Part shown: in pieces, positions 41,641-53,465 of the stretch | How the letters are laid out: each line of letters begins with the position of its first letter | Position numbering within the stretch: position 1 is the first letter of the stretch | Assembly (NCBI GenBank): GCA_032871835.1 | Contig: CM065297.1 | Location: 31,505,598-31,569,597, forward strand | Length of the DNA stretch: 64,000 bases | Direction of reading: 5' to 3' | DNA from: Dipteronia dyeriana | Taxonomy: Eukaryota; Streptophyta; Magnoliopsida; Sapindales; Sapindaceae | Notes under the pieces: model-generated | The model's input: the letters and a program-made list of their open reading frames with translations, nothing else | Databases searched by the model: none | Told to the model about the DNA's origin: nothing | Translations under genes and position numbers: made by a program

Positions 41641-41881
41641 AAGGCAAATGTTGCCAAACCATCTTCCTAATAATAAGAAGAGAAAGAGGTCTACTGGGAA
41701 AGCGAAGGGTAAGCCCAAACCCAAGAAAGCCAAAAGCAAGAAGAAGTCCAAGAAAAGTAAATATGATTTACTTGTTCTTGAGTCATGTTTAGTGGATGAT
41801 GATTCTTCACCCTGGATAGTTGATTTGTGGGCCACTAACCATGTTTTTTCTTCTTTACAATGGACTGATTTTTGGACATAG
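41641..41881 (+). pseudogene. Lys-rich nucleocapsid remnant and aspartic protease of copia D
   Basis: After a frameshift the frame reads a Lys-rich run (GKAKGKPKPKKAKSKKKSKK), then YDLLVLESCLVDDD and the protease start PWIVDLWATNHV. In this family the active site is normally Asp-Ser-Gly-Ala-Thr; here Ser-Gly is Leu-Trp, so the protease is dead. The CCHC zinc knuckle expected between the Lys-rich part and YDLLVL is absent. A stop follows at 41879-41881. Confidence 0.85.
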
Positions 41882-42234
41882 CTAGAGGAGTAAGTCTTCT
41901 CAATGCTTGTGGGGTCAGGGGATGTCTTGTCAGCACGAGCAGTGGGCGTAATTAGATTACGTTTTTATAATAATTATATATTGTTGGACAATATTTTATA
42001 TTCCTGGATTTACACGGAATTTGATTTCCGTTTCTAAGTTGTTAAAACAAAAATAATCTGTTTCTTTTAATAATAAGTCTGTTATTATTGGGAAGAATAG
42101 TCTGAATATTTTTTTATGAATTAATGAAAACAATTTGTATGTGTTAAGACCGTTAATACATACTACTCTGCTCAGCACCGAAATGTTTAAGGTTGAAAAA
42201 CCAAAAACTAAACGACATAATATTTCTTTAGATA

Positions 42235-42960
42235 ATGACACGTATCTCTAGCATCTAAGGCTTGGTCATATCAACCTTGACCGGATAGACAGACTAGTAA
42301 AAAGCGGACCTTTAAGTGAGTTAAGGGTTGACACTTTACCTGTCTGCGAATCTTGTCTGGAAGGTAAGATGACTAAGAGACCTTTTACTGGAAAAAGGGC
42401 TTAGAGCTAAAGAACCGCTAGAGCAAATACATATAGACGTCTACGCACCGATGAATGTTAAAGCTAGGGGTGGTTCGAAGTATTATATCACCTTTATAGA
42501 TGACTACTCAAGATACAGATACCTCTACCTAATGCAACGGAAGTCGGAAACATTTGAAATGTTCAATGAATTCTGAGCTGAAGTTGAGAATCAATTAGGT
42601 AGGACTATCAAGTCACTACGATCGGATCGTGGAGGTGAGTACCCTTACCAAGAGTTTAAAGACTTCATGGTCAAGCATGGGATAGTTTCCCAACTCACAG
42701 CTCTCGGTACACGTCAGCAAAATGGTGTAGAGGAAAGGAGAAATATAACCCTAATGGAAATGGTGAGATATATGATTAGTTTTTCATTATTACCATATTC
42801 CTTCTGGGGATATGCATTACAAATAGCGGTATACATTTTGAATGTGGTGCCATCCAAATATGTTTCTAAGACTCCACTAGATTTGTGGAATGGTCGTAAG
42901 CTAGTTTGCGACATTTCCGCATATGAGGGTGTCCAACACAAGTGCTAAAGAACAAAAGTG
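42235..42960 (+). pseudogene. Integrase of copia D, broken
   Basis: A GAG pre-integrase and core domain. HLRLGHINLDRIDRLVKSG and CESCLEGKMTKRPF form the zinc-binding part. The core has IHIDVYAPM (Asp), SKYYITFIDDYSRYRYLYLM, SLRSDRGGEYP (Asp) and QQNGVEERRNITLMEMV (Glu). Stops include TAG at 42249-42251 before HLRLGH (where relatives have Trp), TGA at 42574 and TAA at 42946. A small shift lies near 42400. All three DDE residues can still be seen. Confidence 0.88.
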
Positions 42961-42999
42961 GAAAGCTAGACTCCAAGTCTGTGGTCTACCTGTTTGTAT

Positions 43000-44360
43000 G
43001 ATACTCCAAAGAGACTAGAGGTGGATACTTCTATAGTCCCGAAGATAACAAAGTATTTGTATCGTCAAATGCAACGTTTCTTGAGGACAGTTACATTAGT
43101 GACCATAAACCTTGTTCTAAGATTTTATTGAATGAGTTAGAGACTGGTGAGACTAGTGCTTCATCAACAAGAGTTGTTGATCCACAAACATCTGAGAGTC
43201 AGATGGTTCCTAATTAGGATACACTACCACTTAGATGTAGTGAAAGGGTTATGAGACAACCTGGACGCTGTTTAGGTATAGGTGAGGGACAATGTGTTGT
43301 CTCTGCTGATAGTGTTGATGATCCATTGACATTTAAGAATGCAATAGAAGATCTTGATAAAGAGGAATGGCTTAAAGCCATGAATCTCGAGATGGAGTCC
43401 ATATATGCTAACTTAGTCTGGGATCTTGTAGACTTATCGGATGGGGTAAAACCCATAGGGTGTAAGTGGATCTATAAGAGAAAGAGAGGAGTAGACGGGA
43501 AGGTAGAAACCTTCAAGGCAAGACTAGCAGCCAAGGGTTATACCTAGAAAGAGGGGGTCGATTATGAAGAGACCTTCTCGCCAGTAGCCATGTTTAAGTA
43601 TATTATGATTCTTTTATCCATTGTTACCTATTTCAATTATGAAATTTGACAAATGGACGTCAAGACAGCATTCTTGAATGAAAATCTTGATGAGAGCGTC
43701 TATATGATGCAACCAGAGGGATTCGTGTCTCCAGATCAAGAGCAAAAGGTTTGTAAGCTGCAAAGGTCCATCTATGGACTTAAGCAAGCATCTAAATCTT
43801 AGAACATTAGGTTTGATGATGTGATCAAAACCTATGGCTTCGAGCAGAACGTCGATGAGCCTTGTGTCTATAAGCGCATCATTGACAAGAAAGTAGTTTT
43901 CTTGGTCCTATGCATAGATGATATCCCACACATTGGGAATGATGTGGGAGTGTTGTATAAAGTAAAGGACTGACTGGCTAGCCAATTCCAAATGAAAGAT
44001 TTAGGAGAGGCGAGTTATGTTCTAGGGATCCAACTTATAAGGGATCGTAAGAACAAACTCATAGCACTGCATCAGGCATCATATATCGATAAGATTCTTG
44101 TACGATTTTCGATGCAAAACTTCAAGAAAGGTAATTTACCTTCTAGGCATGGAGTTCACTTGTCTAAAAAAAATTGTCCTAAGACACCTCAAGAAGTTGA
44201 TGATATGAGACGTGTACCCTATGCATCGACAATAGGTAGTCTCATGTATGCTATGTTATGCACGAGACCGAAAATCTGCTATGCAGGGAGAGTAGTCAGC
44301 AGATACCAGTCAAACCCAGGATTGGATCATTGGGTTGCTGTTAAGACAATTCTCAACTAA
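43000..44360 (+). pseudogene. Reverse transcriptase of copia D, broken
   Basis: Copia RT. EEWLKAMNLEMESIYANLVW, GCKWIYKRKRGVDGKVETFK and YEETFSPVAMFKY lead into QMDVKTAFLNENLDESVYM, SIYGLKQASKS and the catalytic LCIDDIPHIGND (YVDD in relatives). Next are MKDLGEASYVLGIQLIRDRK, PYASTIGSLMYAMLCTRP and DHWVAVK. Stops: TAG 43544, TGA 43647-43649, TAG 43800-43802 and TGA 43971-43973. The last three are at positions where relatives have Trp. Confidence 0.9.
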
Positions 44361-44897
44361 CTTCAGAGAACAAGAGAATATATGCTAGTGTATTCCGGGC
44401 AGGATTTGATCCCGTTAGGATACACAGATTCTGATTTTTAGTCAGACAGTGATTCTAGGAAATCCACTTCTGGATCAGTATTCACCCTGGGCGGTGGAGC
44501 CATTGTGTGGAGAAGTATCAAGCAATCTTGTATTGCTGAATCCACCATGGAAGCTGAATATGTAGCCACTTGTGAAGCTGTTAAAGAGGCTGTTTGGCTT
44601 CGTAAGTTCTTGAGTGATCTGGAAGTTGTTCCAGATTTGGATATGCCCATCACACTTTATTGTGATAACAATGGTGCTGTGGCTAGATCCAAAGAACCAA
44701 GAAGCCATAAGAGAGGAAAGCATATAGAGAGAAAATATCATCTCATTAGAGAGATAGTGCAGAGAGGAGATGTGAGCGTAACCAAGATAGTCTCACAAGA
44801 CAATCACGCTGATCCATTTATAAAGATCTTACCGGCTAAAGTGTTTTTGGGTCACCTAGATGGTCTAGGGTTACGAGACATGCCTCACATGTTTTAG
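44361..44897 (+). pseudogene. RNase H of copia D
   Basis: Copia-type RNase H. It reads GYTDSDF, a stop at 44441-44443, then [51 protein letters not shown] and [17 protein letters not shown]. It ends [14 protein letters not shown] with a TAG at 44895-44897. The last 130 codons (44505-44897) are open. The stop lies 14 bases before the 3' LTR, right at the PPT. Confidence 0.9.
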
Positions 44898-44900
44898 TGC

Positions 44901-44911
44901 AAGTGGGAGAT
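44901..44911 (+). other. Polypurine tract of copia D
   Basis: AAGTGGGAGAT lies directly before TGTTGGGG of the 3' LTR, the standard copia PPT. Confidence 0.9.
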
Positions 44912-46982
44912 TGTTGGGGTGTATGCCCTAAAGATGTAATTTGTAAATGGATTTATGAAATAAATAAAAGGAAAAGTTCAATTCATTCTTGTTGTGTTGT
45001 TTATTATATAACTTGTGCATTTATTTAACATCCAAGATTGTCGGATGTAATCTCAAACTGTGTATATGAGTGTCATATACAGATGGTTACAGTAAGAGAC
45101 GTGCAATCTAAAGAGTCCGTAGATAGCAAATAAAGCTGTGTACTTTATTTGTGGTTAATCTATAGCTGCGGTCCATTCAGTAATGTACAATGATTTTATC
45201 ATGAATCAATCATATGAGATATGGGAATTGAGGAACCTTGTATGATATGATCATATAGAGCTGGGTCATAATCTATATGAATCTCTCACCAAGATCCGTT
45301 TACCGATGAGATTCATATATATCAACTAATGATGGCTATATGTGGGTGATCTTAATCCTGAGTGTCTTATCGAATCCTTCAGGTTAAATCTTAGTCTTTG
45401 ATATACCATGGGTGAGGTCAGATGCATTTCCTGATCAATATACTCTGTATGTTGGGATTGCGGTTTGGCTTGTGGCTGGGAAGGTTTGTACACAATAGTG
45501 GAATCCACTCCTTCTTGTGAGAAGTAAATAGTATTTCCCTTAAGGGTTGATTCGGGGCTTGGACAATATGAGCGCTCTCCTAATTCCGTAAGAAAATAGG
45601 ATTTATTGTTCAGTATAGAATCAACGGTACTTAAAGGATATATGTAATTAGAAGGGTATAACGGACATTATGACCCAGCTCTAATTATGAACTACTGTGG
45701 AGGATCACACCATGTGTAATAGCTATATCGATGGACACCGAGTTGTATCGGTCTGTGTAAAAGCGTCTACAGTTGAGAGAGTGCAGCTTCGGGTTTTTAG
45801 TGGAATAACACCGGAGTTAATAATCAATGAATATTAATTAAAGAGTTTAATTAATGATTCCGAGGATTATCGGAACTCAAAATACTGTGGGTCCATTAGG
45901 TCCCCTTGCTAGCCCGATTTATTTAGGTAACAAGGGTTACGGTTAATTAATTGGATTGTCCAATTAATTGTGTTACAAAAGTGACACGTAAATATTCGGT
46001 GATTAATTGAATAATGAGACTATTTAATTAATGAATGTTAATAATTAAATTAATTAAATAATTAGATTATTTAATTATATTGATAATTATGAATTATGAA
46101 TTAACTATTAATTGGAGAGTGTTAATTGATATATGGATTTATGGGAAGATAAAATAATGAGATTATTTTATTTTACTAAATTATTTATCTAAGTATTTAA
46201 ATTTAAGTTTAAATTAAAAATACTTATTATAACTTTTAATATATTAGATATATTTGAAAAGGATAATTAAAATATATATATCAATTATAACACAAGAGAT
46301 TGTATTGGATGCAAATTGGTGTGTGTACATATATAAGTGTTTGTATAGGATACAAACAAAATAATATATATATACTTAGTGTAAAAAAATGCACAGCAAA
46401 AACAGTTGAACATATATATATATTTTCTTTTGAAAACGAGAGAGTTGGCAGACGTGATTTTTTTTTATAGAAAAATTTATTTGTTGGTGTGCATCTGATA
46501 CACACGCAAAAAGAAAAGAAAAGAATAAAACATAAGTTTTGCATGAGATGCAATTTATGTGTGTGTGAAATCAATACACCAAATTGAGAAGAAAGAGTTT
46601 CTTCAAGTATTTCTTCAAGTATTTCTCTACATCGTCCATTCAAGTTCCTGAGACCGTGACGCACCTACACGCAGTTACCAGATCCGGGAGATAGCGAGGA
46701 AGATCGAGTGGTTCAGACATGAGCACATCGTAAAGTGAAGGAGCTTCCAAATGTTGGTAAGATTGGTTCAGACATGAGCATATCGAAAAGTGAAGCAGTC
46801 TGTAAGCGTTGGTATGTTCTTCTGATTTTATTGATTACAATTTCCTATGTATACATATTGTATGTATTAGTTTCGAAAAATAATTACAATCCCAAATTTA
46901 ATGGTTCTAGATACAAATTATGATATGTATAAAAATTTTAAAACCTAATTCCACTGCGTAACCGGTGAACGAGGTTCCCACA
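44912..46982 (+). repeat. 3' LTR of copia D (2071 bp), mosaic
   Basis: It begins TGTTGGGGTGTATGCC and ends GAGGTTCCCACA. The outer parts resemble the 5' LTR, but about 45290-45960 is almost the same as the solo LTR at 13308-15464, including a 183-base stretch coding an identical 60-residue shadow frame. This points to gene conversion or recombination. Confidence 0.92.
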
Positions 46983-47194
46983 AATAGCATTATTTATTGT
47001 GATCTGTCAAAATTACCCTTGATAGTACACATGAGGGAGCTATGATTTGGGGGATTTATTGTTTACCAAGTTTTGACCTTTGACCGTTTGAAAGAGAGAC
47101 CGAACAAACCATTATAGCTGCCGGCGACGAATCGGAGAAGGGACGACGACAACGAATCGGAGAAGCCGACGATGGTGAGAAATCGAAGATTTTT

Positions 47195-47870
47195 TTAAAT
47201 AAGTCTCGGCTAACTTCCAATAAGTCTCGGCTATTACGAATAAGTCTCGGTTAGTTACTTAAGACTTATTCATAATAACCGAGACTTATTCATAATATCC
47301 GAGACTTACTGGAAAGTTAGTCGAGACTTAGTGCAAAATTTACCAAAAAAAAAATAACATACTGGAATCAAGAGAAAAAAATCAAAATCTTGTTTTAATG
47401 CCCCAAACTTGTCAACATAATTTTATAGATCCACATATTAAACTCATATTAAAATGTAGTCACACATACAACCATAATTCGAACCATATTAGTCAAACTC
47501 AAATGTCTTGCTCTTTATTTGAACAAGTTTGACAGTAAGACTCGAGTAATCGTCAATTAAGTCTCGGCTATGAAATGAGTTCTAATGAAATTACTTATTC
47601 TATATTTCATATGAAACCAGAGAACGAATAATTTTTGAAATAAGTCTCGGCTATGAAATGAGTTCTAATGAAATTACTTATTCTATATTTCATATGAAAC
47701 CAGAGAACGAATAATTTTTGAAATAAGTCTCGGCTAACTTCCAGTAAGTCTCGGTTAGTTACCCGAGACTTATTCATGATATCCGAGACTTACTAGAAAG
47801 TTAGCCGAGACTTATTGCAAAATTTTACCAAAAAATAAATAACATACTAGAATCAAGAGAAACAAATCAA
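47195..47870. repeat. Two hairpin blocks with AAGTCTCGG motifs and an 83-bp tandem duplication
   Basis: Many copies of AAGTCTCGGCTAA and its reverse complement TTAGCCGAGACTT form two similar inverted-repeat blocks (about 47197-47340 and 47725-47825). In the second, the arms pair over about 32 bases. Between them a segment of about 83 bases (containing CTATGAAATGAGTTCTAATG) is repeated in tandem at about 47567 and 47650. No protein is encoded. They lie inside the TIR element. Confidence 0.8.
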
Positions 47871-48554
47871 TATCCGTTTAACTATACATAAGTCTTGGGT
47901 AACCTTAAACAAGTCTCAGGTAACCTTAAACAAGTAGTTGATTATCGTTTAGCTTAACAACAACAGATTCAACAACAGATTTCAAGAGCCAATACTAATA
48001 AACGAAACAAATGAGCTTAATTGAACTTTAAGAAAAAAGGTTTATTGAGGAGATGAATTACCTTACAAAGTTATGAGCTTGTACAAACCTTATTGAGGAG
48101 AGAATTTGCCCTTCCAATTAATTTGAATAACAACTGGATTGATTATAATGAGAGGTTTGTAAGCTCAAGATAAAGAACAACTGAGAGAGAGAGATGTTTT
48201 TCGATAGACCATCAGAGGTTTTTAGATGGAGTGACACAGAGATAAGCAAGAGAGGTAGAAAAATATTTGTTTTCACTAATAAGAAGAAAGAAAAAGTAGA
48301 AATCAAGGGCACTTTTGTCCAGTTCTATACTTTGGTGCTATAAAACATAGAATTATTAACTTAGTGATATTCCCACAAAAGGAAACTCATTTGGTGCTAT
48401 TCCCCCCTATTTCCTCATATATAAAATAGTCTTATTCTTTTTTTAATAAAAAAAAATATATTCGGTTCTTCAATTTAGGTATTTTTTTAGTTAAAATTTA
48501 ATTTTCTAATTAATAAGTTAGAGTTTTAGGTTTGTTATTCATAATTTTAAGTTA

Positions 48555-49260
48555 TGCCTCGTTTGATTTTTCGTCTGAAAACTGAACAACACTGAATGCT
48601 ATTGAGGACTGAATAGTGACTGAAAACTGTAAACTGAAAAATATGTTTGTTTTTTTTAACTGAAAACTGAATGTAAATGATAAGCTGTTTGTTTTTTTAA
48701 GTTATAAAAATATTAAAATTAATAATTTTACATCTATGTCCTTCTAACTATTTGTTATATATTTATATTCTAATATATTAAGGATAACTACAACAAATAA
48801 TTTATTAATTGTAAAACAAAATTATTTAGCTATTAATATATTTTAAATTTATTTTATTAATATTATTTAGATTCAATTGAACTCTAAAATAAAATTAAAA
48901 AAATAATTATCAAATTATAAGGAAAAAAAAAAGAATGACTCCTTACTAAAAACTAGAATATGGTAGCAAAATCAGTATCTAATTATTTGAGTTTTGAAGC
49001 AATTAATTGTTGTGATGCTGTAGTTATTTATGGTAACAAGAAACAAAATTGGAAATTAGTAAGATTGGTGAGGATAATTTTGGAAGGAATTTTTTTTATT
49101 AAATTTAAGTAGATTTGTGTTAAGTGAAATTTTTTCACTTTTCTAAACAAGTGGTTTTAAGGGTTCTTTAAGTGATTTTATCATTGAAAAAACAAACAAA
49201 ATAACTTAATGGAGCACATTAAGTGCCATTAAGTATTAAGTGGAAAAATCAAACAGAGGC
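48555..49260. mobile_element. MITE with TTA target site (about 706 bp)
   Basis: The left end is TGCCTCGTTTGATTTTTC; the right end, reverse-complemented, is GCCTCTGTTTGATTTTTCC. TTA is present on both sides (48552-48554 and 49261-49263). The interior is AT-rich without ORFs and has repeated ACTGAAAACTGAA motifs. Best read as a Tourist-like MITE. Confidence 0.6.
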
Positions 49261-49263
49261 TTA

Positions 49264-50352
49264 GTGTTTTGTTTAAAAAAAAATATGAATTTATTTTCTG
49301 ACTATAATTTATTATTTCAGTGTTATATTATAATTTATATAATATCATTTAGACAAATTGTTTGATAATTCTAGGTTATAATATCAAACAATCATACATC
49401 AAAGCCAATAAAAAACTATGTTTTCATACTGTAGGAAAAATAATACTAATCAATTATCAAATATGAGTGAATCAAGTTCTCCACATTATATCCGGGATGA
49501 GATTCAAGTTTGCCTCATTAATCTCTATGGAATAAAAACAATGTTGTAGTGTTTGATTTTTTAAAAAAAATTTTGTTTAGGAATAGATTTTATTGAATTT
49601 ATCGTCCATAAAAAAATCAAATCAAAATTCACTCAAATTGATGACTTTCATGAAAGTCTTTACTTTACGTTAAAACGAGGAATCTCTAATAAGAGAACCA
49701 ATATATATAGTTTTTTTAACCCATCCTAACAAAAATTCCCGAATACGTCTATGATCGTGGGATTTTCTCTTTATTAATTTTCGTACTCAAACCTTTTATG
49801 TAATATTATATAAGAGTTCATCAAAGTGAGTGTGGACTTTGGTGGAATGATTGCAGGCATTACTGCTTATGATGGATGGATTCTACTAGAAGATCAAAGT
49901 GTTTTCCGTGTGTTGAAAGTGAAACCTCTCATGTAGGTTTTTGTGTAATTTGCTCTTACTAGAATTAGTACTTCAATCTCTTTTATTAGCTATGATTATA
50001 ATTAATTTGGAATTTGAGAGACTGAATCTGATTTGAAACTCACAATCTCTTCATTGGTAAATATGTGAGTGTATCATAATCATCAAAACTTTGAAATAGA
50101 ATCTCAATCAATTTTTCATCCAATAAGTTATTACTATTTTTATTATCGTTATTAAGTCTACCTCCGACATTAAATAAAAATTTGGAGTGTTCTTTGTCTA
50201 AATAAAAAGAACCGGTGCGGGACGAGTTGAATTGAGCTAAATGGTAGGCTTTCGGAGTTACATTATAGCTCGAGTCTTGTCTTATTCCCAAATCTCGAGG
50301 AAAATCATATAAAAGAATAAAATATCACACGGAAATAATGCTTATGCAGCCC
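49264..50352. other. AT-rich region upstream of TAF12
   Basis: I see no supported gene. An 83-codon minus-strand frame (50040-50291) exists but resembles nothing I recognise. Confidence 0.4.
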
Positions 50353-50360
50353 GTCGGTGA

Positions 50361-50390
50361 GCCACGTCAGCACATGCATTATATATAAAA
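50361..50390 (+). promoter_or_regulatory. Probable TAF12 promoter elements
   Basis: GCCACGTCAG (50361-50370) contains an ACGT core of the kind bound by plant bZIP factors. ATTATATATAAAAATA (about 50378-50393) is a TATA box about 130 bases before the ATG. Inferred from sequence only. Confidence 0.45.
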
Positions 50391-50518
50391 ATAAAAATAA
50401 AAATTTAAAGACTAAATTGGATATGTCACCTATATAATTTTTTCCTATCCAATAATACAAAGTCCAAACCATTAGCAAAAATCCCCAAATTTCATCCCAA
50501 ATTTCCGTCCCTGAAACC

Positions 50519-53433
50519 ATGGAGCAGTACCCACCGCCAACACACACCCCGACAACTCCCACGACCACTACGACGGCCACCACCGCTGCAGTACCCACTG
50601 AACCACCATCACCACAGCCACCGCCTCAACAACTACAACAAGAACAATCAGCACCACCACCACCCTCCTCCGCAGCAACCCCTACAATCACCACAACAAA
50701 CCCTAACCCTAACCCCAATACACCCCCACCCTCGAAACCCACACTCCCGCAACCCAGACCCTCCTCATTTTCCAGGCCCTGGCAACAGCAACAGCAGCAA
50801 CAACAACAACACCATTCCCACTTTGCTCACTTTTCTTCCCCAGCCGTTACACCTCCGATTCCTGCACCGCAGAGGGGCGGCATTGCCATTGGTGTTCCGG
50901 CGACGCGCCCTACTGCTTCTCCTCCGCAGCCCGCCGCACCCTTTTCGCCTTCTTTTGGCCAGCAGTTTGGTGGGTTGGGCAGGGGTGGAGTTAATGTGCC
51001 TGATTCGGTCTCTCCTTCGCAGGTTTCTTTGTCTATAATTAATTATTATTATCTACTTTATTTAGTAAATGAAAACAAGGTTGTGTTTTGGTAGTTATTA
51101 CTTATTAATCTAGTATTTAGTGATTTCAGCAGTTTCTTATTTTTATTTTTTAAACGTGTTGCGTCTCTGTTTTTATCTATAGAAGGTTTTTCTGTTTATC
51201 AGATTGTTTGTATTATTATTATTATTATTTTTAAAATATTACAAAAACGGTTACGATAGGACTGTCGAGATCAAACGATATATGTACGGTCCGGATATCA
51301 GCACTGTTAAGAGATGATGTGCTATTGTTAAGAGATGATGTGCTATTATTATTATTATTATTATTATGATTATTATTATTATTATTTAGTGATTTCAGAA
51401 ATTTCTTATAATTATTTTTTCTACAGTTTTCTTGTCAATTAATTAAACGTGTTGTGCATCTGTTTGTGTTTATTATTATTATTATTTAGTGATTTCAGTA
51501 GTTTCTTATAATTATTTTTTAAATGTGTTGTGTCTCTATGGGTCTTATAGTTTTTATCTATTGAAGGTGCTTCTGCTTGTGTTTTCTTGTCAATGAATTA
51601 AACGTGTCGTGTGTCTATGTGAGCCCGTATAGTTCTTATCTATTGAAGGTGTTTTTGTTTAATTAAACGTGTTGTGTGTCTCTGTTACGATCACATTTAT
51701 TTCAGTTAAAAAAAAAAGAGATAAATGTTTGTTTTAGATTTAAATTTGAATAATTAGTTGTTACATATGATTTTTATCCTATCCAATCTCTTTGTTATCT
51801 TTTAAATTTCTTGTATTTTCCTATAAATAGAATTTGCTTTACCAATAATACAAGGATGAATTAATTTGGCTATAAGCTATGTGTTAGTCTTTTGTGACTT
51901 ATGGAAAGTTCTGTTTTATCTTGAAGCAAACCAGTATTTTATTTTTGATTCGAAGAAACGTGCTCGTATCAATTGGTATCAAAGCCTGGTTATGAAAGAC
52001 TTCCGCTTTGTTAGTGTTGTATTATCTTTCTGTTGTTTGGAGTAATGAATTCGATCGACAATTTATAGGCTATATTAAGATGTATTATGGGCATAATATT
52101 ATCACATCGAATGCTGATAGTAGACGGGTTAGTGTCAGTATGTTGACCAACGAGGACGTTGGTTCGGAAGCGTGGTGGAATGTTATGATCACGTTTTTAA
52201 GAAAATAAAGATAGTTTGTTTTTAGTTTAAATTTGAATAAGTTGTTAGCTAATAGGATTCTTATCCTATTTAATCTCTACTTTCATTTTTTGAATTTCAT
52301 GTATTTGTCCAATAAGTAGGACTTGCTATCAATGAATTAAAGTATTAGTTAAAATCTATCAAATATGTGTTAGTATTTCTAACATTTTAGGAGATTCTGG
52401 TTTCCCTCGAAGCAAACCAGCATTTTATTTTTGGTTATCAATTGGTATCAGAGCTGGTTATGAAACACTTCCTCTTGGTTCGTGTTGTATTACCATTCTG
52501 TTGTTTGGAGCAATGAATTCGGTCGGCAATTTATAGGCTAGATTAAGATGTGTTATGGACATAATATTATCACATCGAATACTAATAGTCGGGTGACGGG
52601 TCAGTGTCGATATTTTGACCAGCGAGGACGTTGGTTCGGAGGTTCGGATGCGTGGTGGAATGTTACGATCACGTTTAAAAAAAAATAAAGATAGTTTGTT
52701 TTTAGTTTAAATTTGAATTAGTTGTTAGCTGATAGGATTCTTATCCTATTTAATCTCTACTTTCATTTTTTAAATTTCATGTATCTGTCCTATAAATAGG
52801 ACTTGCTATCAATGAATTAAAGTATGAGTTAAAATCTATCAAATAAGTGTTAGTTTTTCTAACATTTTAGGAGATTCTGGTTTCCCTCGAAGCAAACCAG
52901 CATTTTATTTTTGGTTATCAAATCGTGCTCGTATCAATTGGTATCAAAGCTGATTATGAAACACTTCCTCTTGGTTTGTGTCGTATTACCATTCCGTTTT
53001 TTGGAGCAATGAATTCGGTTGGCAATTTATAGGCTAGATTAAGATGTGTTATGGACATAATATTATCACATCGAATACTAATAGTCGGGTGACGGGTCAA
53101 TGTCGATATATTGACCAACGAGGACGTTAGCTCGGAAGCGTGGTGGAATGTTACGATCACGCTTATTTCAATTTTTTAAAAAATAGATAATTTTTTGTTT
53201 CAGATTTAAATTTGAATAATTTGTTGTTATATAGAATTTTTATCCTATCCAATCTCTTTGTTATCTTTTAAATTTCTTATATTCTCCTGTAAATAGGATT
53301 TGCTTTGCCAATAATAAAAGGATGAATTAATTTAGCTATAAACTATGTCTTAGTCTTTTATGACTTTTGGGAGGTTCTGATTTCCCTCGAAGCAAACCAA
53401 CATTTTATTTTTGATTCAAAGAAACTTGCTCGT

Positions 53434-53465
<32 letters not shown>

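Larger units (their letters stand above)
37409..46982 (+). mobile_element. Copia element D (Ty1/copia LTR retrotransposon), 9.6 kb, defective
   Basis: It has two LTRs of about 2.07 kb, an iMet-type PBS, gag, protease, integrase, RT and RNase H in copia order, and a PPT. The flanking five bases are AGTAG (37404-37408) and AATAG (46983-46987), a duplication with one change. All coding parts are on the + strand and interrupted by stops. A solo LTR of the same family lies at 13308-15464. The lineage within copia is not assigned. Confidence 0.95.
37335..48405. mobile_element. TIR element (Mutator-like?) split by copia element D
   Basis: Left piece is about 37335-37408, right piece 46983-48405. 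If the copia is removed, the left piece plus the first 70 bases of the right piece read ...CACCAAGTTATTAATTG...GTCAAAATTACCCTTGAT. The reverse complement of 48295-48405 reads ...CACTAAGTTAATAATTC...GGACAAAAGTGCCCTTGAT. These are inverted repeats of at least 100 bases with some divergence. The interior (about 1.3 kb) has no transposase. It holds hairpin blocks at 47195-47870 and a GC-richer segment near 47115-47180. The long TIR suggests a Mutator-like non-autonomous element; exact ends and target duplication are unresolved. Confidence 0.6.

Noticed and set aside
50040..50291. 83-codon minus-strand frame upstream of TAF12
   Set aside because: No recognised domain, no promoter or splice support, and composition ordinary for the AT-rich flank. 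Not enough to call a gene.
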